DNA from: Bradyrhizobium sp. 4
GTDB lineage: Bacteria > Pseudomonadota > Alphaproteobacteria > Rhizobiales > Xanthobacteraceae
DNA length: 64,000 bases
NCBI RefSeq assembly: GCF_023100905.1
Contig: NZ_CP064686.1
Span: 2,914,001-2,978,000, forward strand
Reading direction: 5' to 3'
Part shown: piece after piece, positions 1 through 5,804 of the stretch
Layout of the letters: every line of letters starts with the position of its first letter
Position numbering within the stretch: position 1 is the first letter of the stretch
The notes under the pieces: generated by a model
Databases searched by the model: none
Told to the model about the DNA's origin: nothing
The model's input: only the letters and a program-made list of their open reading frames with translations
Translations under genes and position numbers: made by a program

Positions 1-89
1 GGCGCGACGGCAAACCTGTTCGTTCGCAACAACCCGACGAACGAGATGAAAACGCGCGCAGCGCGCGGCAGTTCGGGTTCGGCGCTCAT
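1..89 (-). CDS. CoxE-like VWA domain protein (N-terminus only)
   Basis: Only the first 29 codons are in the window; the gene runs off the left edge. The translation begins MSAEPELPRAARVF and continues into a helical stretch (FVGLLRTNRFAV) of the kind that opens CoxE-type von Willebrand factor A proteins. Its ATG overlaps the stop of the upstream MoxR gene (ATGA, 86-89), so the two are translationally coupled. In CO dehydrogenase operons CoxD (AAA+) and CoxE (VWA) act together in maturing the metal site; I infer the same pairing here. The VWA metal-binding motif lies outside the window and cannot be checked. Confidence 0.7.
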   Translation of the reverse strand, partial: MSAEPELPRAARVFISFVGLLRTNRFAVA

Positions 90-967
90 GCAGAGGCCTC
101 CGCCAGCAGGGCGTCGAGGCGCGGCGAAATGAAGTGCAGATCTTCCTCGTCTTTCAGGGCAACGCCGATCGAGCGCCTGAAGGCATCGGGCCAGCGCGCG
201 CCGCCCTTGTGCAGCAGTGTGGCAGCCTCAGCCCAGTCGACGGCTTCGGCGATCCCGGGCGCCTTGCTGAGCGGCTCGCGTCGCAGCTTCTCAACGGCCG
301 CGACGACAGCCCGCGCGGTTCCCTCGGCGACGCTGGAGGCCCGCATCATCACGATGCGTGCTTCGCGCTCGGCGGAGGGATAGCCGATCCAGTGATAGAC
401 GCACCGCCTCCGCAAGGCTTCATGAAGATCCCGCGTGCGGTTTGAGGTCAGCACGACGACCGGGCGCTCCGAGGCACGCACCGTACCGCGCTCCGGGATC
501 GAGATTTGGAAGTCGGACAGAAACTCGAGCAGGAAAGCTTCGAACTCCTGGTCGGCGCGATCGATTTCGTCGATCAGCAGCACGGTTGAGTCAGGCGCGC
601 GCAACGTCGCCAGCATCGGTCGCTCGATCAGAAACGTTTCGCCGTAGATATCGATGCTCTCATCGCCGGCCTGGCGGATTGCGAGCATCTGGCGCGGATA
701 GTTCCATTCATAGAGTGCGGCGGATGCGTCGATGCCTTCGTAGCATTGCAGGCGGATCAGGCGGCGGCCGAGGACAGCGGCAATGGCTTTGGCGGCCTCG
801 GTCTTGCCGACACCCGGCGCACCCTCGAGCAGCAATGGCTTGCCGAGTGCCAGCCCGAGATAGGCTGCGGTCGCCAGTCCCTCGTCGGCGAGGTAATAGG
901 CCGCCCGAAGCGCCTTCTCCAGTGCCTCGGGGCTGTCGATGCCGACGATGTTGCTGCGGACGGCCAT
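86..967 (-). CDS. MoxR/CoxD-type AAA+ ATPase
   Basis: This 293-residue AAA+ ATPase starts MAVRSNIVGID at 967; the open frame extends further upstream but that part antisenses the Mo subunit and is not protein-like. Walker A is GAPGVGKTE (about residues 36-44), Walker B is LLIDEID (about 120), and TSNRTRD is a plausible sensor region. MoxR/CoxD ATPases are chaperones that remodel metalloenzyme active sites, usually with a VWA partner, which here is the next gene. The start lies 7 bp after the Mo-subunit stop, so it belongs to the same operon. A role in inserting or sulfurating the Mo cofactor of the adjacent hydroxylase is inference from CoxD. Confidence 0.9.
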   Translation of the reverse strand: MAVRSNIVGIDSPEALEKALRAAYYLADEGLATAAYLGLALGKPLLLEGAPGVGKTEAAKAIAAVLGRRLIRLQCYEGIDASAALYEWNYPRQMLAIRQAGDESIDIYGETFLIERPMLATLRAPDSTVLLIDEIDRADQEFEAFLLEFLSDFQISIPERGTVRASERPVVVLTSNRTRDLHEALRRRCVYHWIGYPSAEREARIVMMRASSVAEGTARAVVAAVEKLRREPLSKAPGIAEAVDWAEAATLLHKGGARWPDAFRRSIGVALKDEEDLHFISPRLDALLAEASA

Positions 968-974
968 CGAGACC

Positions 975-1997
975 TCAGCGCCGCGTCTGAGGGCGCGCGC
1001 CGCCCTCGGCCTTGATCGCGCGCAACACCTTCTCCGGCGTAATCGGCAGGTCGTCGATGCGGACGCCGACGGCGTTGAAGATGGCGTTCGCAACGGCCGG
1101 CAATACGGGATTCGCGCACATTTCCCCGGGACCCTTGGCGCCGAAGGGGCCATCGGGAGCCGGGCGTTCCAACACGGCGATGTCGTGCGGGCAGATGTCG
1201 CCAGGACCGGGCATGACATATTCGACGAAGTCGCGAGGGCCGTGGACAGGATCGGGATAATAGGGCTCAGGCGTCTCGTAGAGCGCGTGACTGACGCCCA
1301 TCCAGGCGCCGCCGACGAGCTGTTGCTCGACCAGGCGTGGGTTGAGCGCACGGCCGAGCTCATAGGCAGAGTCCATGCGGATCATCGTGACCTCGCCGGT
1401 CTCGTCGTCGACCTCAACCTCGGCGACAAGACAGGCATGGGCGTAGCAGGTCGCCGGCGACATCTCGCCGGTCTCGGGATCGACATTGGACAGAGGAACG
1501 AGAAAGATGCCACGGCCGGCGATGGTCTTGCCTTGCTTGAACTGCGCGGCGATGGCGACGTCCTTGGTGGAGATCGAGCGGTGCGGCGCGCCCTTGACGT
1601 GGATGTTGCCACGTCCGTCGGTTTCGAGATCGGCGGCGTTGACCTCGAGTTCCTCCGCGGCGGCCTCCATCATCACGCCGCGCGCCTCGCGTGCCGCCGC
1701 CATCACGGCATTGCCGACCCGATGGGTGCCGCGCGAGGCGAACGAGCCCATGCAATGCGGGCCGGTGTCGGAATCGGCGGTGTCGACATAAACGTCCTCA
1801 ACGGGTACGCCGAGCGTCTCTGCGCAAATCTGCCGCGTTACCGACTTCATGCCTTGGCCGAGATCGATCGAGGATAGCGCCACAGTGAACTTGCCGCTTG
1901 GATTGGAATGAACCAGGGCCTGGCTGGGATCGCCGCCGAGGTTCATGCCGATGGGATAATTGACCGATGCGATGCCGCGTCCGCGATGTCGGGTCAT
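975..1997 (-). CDS. Molybdenum hydroxylase large subunit, C-terminal half (separate gene)
   Basis: This 340-residue protein starts MTRHRGRGIASVN and corresponds to the second Mo-cofactor-binding half of xanthine dehydrogenase-family large subunits. It carries the LGQGM loop, the GSFASRGT motif and, near the C-terminus, GAKGPGE, whose Glu292 matches the catalytic base of the family. The preceding ORF ends with TGA one base before this ATG, and a strong Shine-Dalgarno (AGGAGG, complement of 2004-2009) sits at the right distance. It therefore looks like a true independent start rather than a simple nonsense mutation. In most family members this half is fused to the N-terminal half. Neither half could be catalytic alone. 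Confidence 0.85.
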   Translation of the reverse strand: MTRHRGRGIASVNYPIGMNLGGDPSQALVHSNPSGKFTVALSSIDLGQGMKSVTRQICAETLGVPVEDVYVDTADSDTGPHCMGSFASRGTHRVGNAVMAAAREARGVMMEAAAEELEVNAADLETDGRGNIHVKGAPHRSISTKDVAIAAQFKQGKTIAGRGIFLVPLSNVDPETGEMSPATCYAHACLVAEVEVDDETGEVTMIRMDSAYELGRALNPRLVEQQLVGGAWMGVSHALYETPEPYYPDPVHGPRDFVEYVMPGPGDICPHDIAVLERPAPDGPFGAKGPGEMCANPVLPAVANAIFNAVGVRIDDLPITPEKVLRAIKAEGGARPQTRR

Positions 1998-1998
1998 C

Positions 1999-3594
1999 TC
2001 AACGCCTCCTGGTGCCGAACACGGATGAGAATCGGCCCGCCCCATGCGAGGGCGATGCCGGTCGCGGTGGCTGCGGCGGGAAGGGCGCGGGCGGTGGGGG
2101 CTCGCGCGGCGGTTCGCGCAACGCGGCCGTCGGCAGGCGATCATAGCTCGTGCGCTGCTGCGCTGGGGTGGTCGTCCTCACCGGGGTCTCGGCAGGCGTC
2201 TGCGGGATGGCGGCGCGACTGCCGCCACCGTCCTTGCGGGAGGAGGCGCGCTTGAACTCGTCGCGGATCGGCCATTTGGCTTTCTCCGCGGCGACCTGGA
2301 CGCACTCGATCAACGCCGTGTTCTTGGCCTCGCGCCGATGCGCCTTCATGTCACCGTCGCGATAGGCATTGAGGATGCGGAACTCCATCGGATCCATGCC
2401 GACGAGGTTCGCGAGCTTGTCCATCTGGCACTCGATCGCAAAATCCATTGCGGTGACGCCGAAGCCGCGCATCGCGGTTGCCGGCGTACGGTTGGTGAAG
2501 ACGCAGTAGACGTCGCCATAGACGTTGGGGATGGTGTAGGGCCCTGGCAGATGGGCCGCGCATTTCACCGCGGCATAGCTCGAGAGCCGCGTATATGCGC
2601 CGCTGTCGAAATACGCGCGGACCTTTCGCGCGACGACACGGCCGTCACGCATCACGCCATCCTTGATGTAGATGCGCTCGGCGCCGCGTGGTGGGCCGTA
2701 TTGCATCTCTTCTTCGCGTCCGAACACGTAGCGCACGGGACGTCCCGTCAGCATCGCACCGAGGATGCATAAAGGTTCGGTCAGCGTATCCACCTTGCCG
2801 CCAAAGCCGCCGCCGACGGTGCCGCCGATGAAATGGAAGGTGTTCGAGGGGACGTCGAGAATCTTGGCGCAGGTGTCGACCGAGAAGAACAGCGCCTGCG
2901 TCGACGTATAGACGACAAAGCGCCCGTTGGTGTCGGGCGCCGCGATCGACCCGTTGGTTTCGGTCGGCGCGTGCTCGATAGGCGACATCTGGTAGCGCTG
3001 TTCGAGCACGTGATCGGCGGTCGCGAGTGCGGCATCGGCATCGCCGAAGCGGAGTTTCTGGTGATCATATGTGTCGTGATAAATGAAGGCATTCTTCGGA
3101 TAGGTGTCGTTGACGACGGGTGCGCCGGCCTTCAGCGCATCTTCGACGTCGAACACGGTTGGCAACGGCTCGTAGTCGATGCGGACTTTCGAGATAGCTT
3201 CAAAGGCCTCGCGCTCGCTGTCGGCGACGATGGCCAGGATCGGCTCCCCCTTGTAGCGGACCTTGTCGACGGCGAGCGAGGGCTCGTCGTCCTTGCCGAA
3301 ATTGATCAGGCTCAAGAGCGTATTGAGGTTGCGGGGTACGTCGGAGCCGCGGATGATCCGGCGCACGCCGGCTGAGCGCTCAGCGTCCGTGGTGTCGATC
3401 CGCCGGATCCTTGCATGCGAATGGATCGAGCGGACGACTTTCAGGTGCAGCATCCCCTGGAGCTTGTGGTCGTTGAAATAGCTCGATGTGCCTGTGACAT
3501 GGCCGAGCATGTCCTGGCGCTGCGTGCCCTTGCCGATCTCCTTGAGATTGTCGTCGCGCTCGTCGGCGAAAATATCTTTGCGCAGTTCCAGCAT
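1999..3594 (-). CDS. Molybdenum hydroxylase large subunit, N-terminal half with Pro-rich tail
   Basis: This 531-residue protein contains the Ald_Xan_dh_C-like hammerhead domain (about 25-145) and the first Mo-cofactor-binding domain (about 165-450). GGTVGGGFGGK is at 257-267 and the active-site loop AMRGFG at 374-379. That loop is xanthine dehydrogenase-like and is not the AYxCSFR of true CO dehydrogenase, so the substrate is probably not CO. Residues 455-515 are a low-complexity tail rich in Pro, which replaces the linker to the second Mo domain; the chain ends at a TGA next to the start of gene 975-1997. The ATG at 3594 is 11 bp after the 2Fe-2S subunit stop with AAGGA upstream. Confidence 0.87.
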   Translation of the reverse strand: MLELRKDIFADERDDNLKEIGKGTQRQDMLGHVTGTSSYFNDHKLQGMLHLKVVRSIHSHARIRRIDTTDAERSAGVRRIIRGSDVPRNLNTLLSLINFGKDDEPSLAVDKVRYKGEPILAIVADSEREAFEAISKVRIDYEPLPTVFDVEDALKAGAPVVNDTYPKNAFIYHDTYDHQKLRFGDADAALATADHVLEQRYQMSPIEHAPTETNGSIAAPDTNGRFVVYTSTQALFFSVDTCAKILDVPSNTFHFIGGTVGGGFGGKVDTLTEPLCILGAMLTGRPVRYVFGREEEMQYGPPRGAERIYIKDGVMRDGRVVARKVRAYFDSGAYTRLSSYAAVKCAAHLPGPYTIPNVYGDVYCVFTNRTPATAMRGFGVTAMDFAIECQMDKLANLVGMDPMEFRILNAYRDGDMKAHRREAKNTALIECVQVAAEKAKWPIRDEFKRASSRKDGGGSRAAIPQTPAETPVRTTTPAQQRTSYDRLPTAALREPPREPPPPAPFPPQPPRPASPSHGAGRFSSVFGTRRR

Positions 3595-3605
3595 GATGTG
3601 GTCCT

Positions 3606-4082
3606 TCAGGCGCTCACCCGGCCGCCGGAGGCGGCGAGGATGGCGTTGATGATCGGCTCGTAGCCGGTGCAGCGGCAGATGTTGCCGGAGATCGCCTCGA
3701 CGATCTCGGCGCGGCTCGGGGAGGGATTGTGATCGAGTAGTGCCTTGGCGGCCATCAGCATGCCCGGCGTGCAATAGCCGCACTGGGCAGCAAAATTCTC
3801 GGCAAAGGCGCGTTGCAGCGGGTGGAGGTTGGGTCCTTGCTTCAGGCTATCCAGCGTCTCGACGGAGCGGCCGGCGACGGTCTCGGCCAGCGTCAGACAG
3901 GAGAGATGGAGCTCGCCGTCGATCAGGACGCTGCAGGTGCCGCAGCCGCCCTGGCCGCAGCCGAATTTCGGCGTCATGTCGCCGATGAATTCGCGAAGCG
4001 CGACGAGCAGGTTGGTGCCGCCGTCAACGAAAATGGCAACATCGCTGCCGTTGTGACGAAATTGCAGGGCAGTCTTGGCCAT
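3606..4082 (-). CDS. Molybdenum hydroxylase 2Fe-2S small subunit
   Basis: This 158-residue subunit has the standard two-cluster layout. An N-terminal plant-type ferredoxin fold has the CGQGGCGTC pattern plus a downstream Cys (SCLTL). The C-terminal all-helical domain carries CGYCTPGM and ICRCTGY. All eight ligand cysteines are present. It transfers electrons from the Mo site to FAD in the medium subunit. Length is normal for CoxS-type subunits. It lies 5 bp after the FAD subunit and 11 bp before the Mo subunit, giving the common order FAD, FeS, Mo, MoxR, VWA. Confidence 0.95.
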   Translation of the reverse strand: MAKTALQFRHNGSDVAIFVDGGTNLLVALREFIGDMTPKFGCGQGGCGTCSVLIDGELHLSCLTLAETVAGRSVETLDSLKQGPNLHPLQRAFAENFAAQCGYCTPGMLMAAKALLDHNPSPSRAEIVEAISGNICRCTGYEPIINAILAASGGRVSA

Positions 4083-4087
4083 ACGAT

Positions 4088-4906
4088 CTATTCCTGACCC
4101 AAAAGAAGACGACGCAGATGGACGCCGACGATCTCGCGGCGATACCAGGCGCTGCCGAGCGCGTTGTCGGACGGCGATGTTCCCTCCGCAGCTGCCGAGG
4201 CTGCGGCCGCAACGGTCGCGGCATCGAGCGCGCGGCCTTCGAGAGCGCGTTCGGCCGTCCGCGCGCGTATTTGCGTCGGCGCCATCGATCCCAATGCAAT
4301 TCGTGCACCGGCGATCCGTCCGCCACTGATAGGCAGATGTGCAGCGAGCGTGATGACGGAGCCGCCTTTAGGCTTGATCCGGGCGATCTTGCGGTAGCGA
4401 AAAGCCTCCGCGCTGGTCGGTCGCGTGCACGACACCGACAGCACGAGCGTCCCCGCCTGCCTTTCGCGCGACTGCAAAAATTCCTCGATTGGAATGTCGC
4501 GCGAGCCAAAGCCACCTTGCAGGGCCACGGTGGCATCGAGCGCAAGCAGGGCGACGGTGAAATCGCCATAGGGACTGGGCGCGAACAGATTGCCGCCCAC
4601 CGTACCCATGTTGCGCACCGCCGGGCCGCCTATCGAGCGAGCAGGGGCGTGCAGGAAAGCGAGGTCGCGTTCGCCCAGAATCCGGGCGAAAGTTACGCCA
4701 GCACCCAGGGTGATCCGTGGGCCGGAGGGGTCGATGCGCGTCAAGGCATGGTCATTTGTTCGCACGACGGTCGAGACCGAGATGTCACCTTCGTTCAGTG
4801 CGCGCATCACCAGCGTACCGCCGCCGAGATAGCGTGCGTTGCGATCGGACGACAGCGCCGCGGCGGCCTCGCTCGAGCTCGTGAAGGTCTTCACCGTCAC
4901 AGTCAT
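4088..4906 (-). CDS. Molybdenum hydroxylase FAD-binding medium subunit
   Basis: This 272-residue CoxM-type flavoprotein subunit has the FAD pyrophosphate-binding motifs YLGGGT (about residues 28-33) and NMGTVGGNL (about 106-114), followed by the C-terminal CO dehydrogenase flavoprotein domain. It passes electrons from the 2Fe-2S subunit to an acceptor such as a quinone or NAD. The start is the ATG at 4906, where ATGA overlaps the stop of the upstream SRPBCC gene, indicating coupling. The open frame continues upstream but that part is the out-of-frame shadow of the SRPBCC gene. Confidence 0.93.
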   Translation of the reverse strand: MTVTVKTFTSSSEAAAALSSDRNARYLGGGTLVMRALNEGDISVSTVVRTNDHALTRIDPSGPRITLGAGVTFARILGERDLAFLHAPARSIGGPAVRNMGTVGGNLFAPSPYGDFTVALLALDATVALQGGFGSRDIPIEEFLQSRERQAGTLVLSVSCTRPTSAEAFRYRKIARIKPKGGSVITLAAHLPISGGRIAGARIALGSMAPTQIRARTAERALEGRALDAATVAAAASAAAEGTSPSDNALGSAWYRREIVGVHLRRLLLGQE

Positions 4907-5352
4907 GTTGACACAGCCTCCTTGAGGTGCCGGCGGATCGCGTCGAATCCCGCTTGGTAGATATCTTCCGCGACCATGTGGGTGATCCGGTCCTTGTCCT
5001 CCGGCCGAGTCGAGAAGCGGGATTCCCAGTGCCAGAAGGTACGGTCGCCGTCCGTCACGGGCAGCAGGCGGACGTGCGCTACGTAGTTGAACATCGGAAC
5101 CGGCGTATCGAGCAGGCAATAGCTGAAGGTCTGCTCCAGATCCGACAGCGTCAGCAATTGCTCGCGCAGCTCGGAGCCGTCCTGCAGCTTGAAGCGCCTG
5201 ACGCAGCCGATCTTGTCCGAGCCCTGCGCGCGCTCGATCGTGGAGGTCGCAACCGCCGGATGCCAGCGATCGTGCCCGTTGAAATCACGCAGCAGCGCCC
5301 ACACGGAGCCGGTCGGCGAATCCAGGATCGTGCTCTTGACGATGTGCGGCAC
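4903..5352 (-). CDS. SRPBCC family protein (CoxG-like), copy 2
   Basis: This 149-residue START/Bet v1-like (SRPBCC) protein has the N-terminal pattern VWALLRDFNGHDRWHPAV, a D-x-IGCVRRF strand and a C-terminal helix ending in AIRRHLKEA. Such proteins bind hydrophobic ligands. In CO dehydrogenase operons CoxG is an SRPBCC protein that anchors the enzyme to the membrane. It is clearly paralogous to the next gene upstream (VWARVRDFNGLPNWHPAI), with 5 bp between them. It has no transmembrane segment. A ligand-handling, anchoring or heterodimer role is inference. Confidence 0.85.
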   Translation of the reverse strand: MPHIVKSTILDSPTGSVWALLRDFNGHDRWHPAVATSTIERAQGSDKIGCVRRFKLQDGSELREQLLTLSDLEQTFSYCLLDTPVPMFNYVAHVRLLPVTDGDRTFWHWESRFSTRPEDKDRITHMVAEDIYQAGFDAIRRHLKEAVST

Positions 5353-5357
5353 GGCGC

Positions 5358-5795
5358 TCAGCCTCCGAACTGGCGTTTGAGGGCGTCGAAGCCGCCCTGG
5401 AACACGCCGCCGCCGATATTCGCGACGAGCTCCGCCTCCCGCTCGGGTGCGCAGTCGAACTCAGCGGTCCATTCCATGAAGGTCTGGTCGCCATCCGTGA
5501 CCGGCGTCAGCCGAAGCGTCGCGACGTAGTCCTCGACCCCCATCGGGGATTCGAGGATCGAGTAGGTGCAGAACATGTCGTAATCGGACAGGCCAAGCAG
5601 CTTTTCCCGGATACGATCGCCGTTGCGCAGGCGAAAATCCCTGACGCAGCCGACCTTGTCGGAGGGCTCGCCGCCCTCGATGCGGCTTTCCGCAATCGCG
5701 GGATGCCAGTTCGGCAGACCGTTGAAGTCGCGTACCCGCGCCCAGACGCGATCGTTGCGTGCGTTGACGACGGTTGAGACGTAGACCCGGGCCAT
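5358..5795 (-). CDS. SRPBCC family protein (CoxG-like), copy 1
   Basis: This 145-residue SRPBCC protein is the tandem paralogue of gene 4903-5352. The shared landmarks are FNGLPNWHPAI, DKVGCVRDF, RLTPVTDGDQTFMEW and a GGFDALKR end. The conserved Trp-His-Pro suggests a common ligand pocket. It sits 9 bp downstream of the giant flotillin gene and 5 bp upstream of its paralogue, inside the continuous minus-strand operon. SRPBCC proteins of this size include polyketide cyclase-like and CoxG-like members; the sequence alone does not show which function applies. Confidence 0.85.
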   Translation of the reverse strand: MARVYVSTVVNARNDRVWARVRDFNGLPNWHPAIAESRIEGGEPSDKVGCVRDFRLRNGDRIREKLLGLSDYDMFCTYSILESPMGVEDYVATLRLTPVTDGDQTFMEWTAEFDCAPEREAELVANIGGGVFQGGFDALKRQFGG

Positions 5796-5804
5796 GGTGC
5801 CACC

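Noticed and set aside
968..1363. N-terminal extension of the MoxR open frame to 1363
   Set aside because: The added part is Arg/Ser/Pro shadow sequence over the Mo subunit; homology-like sequence and a coupled start begin at 967.
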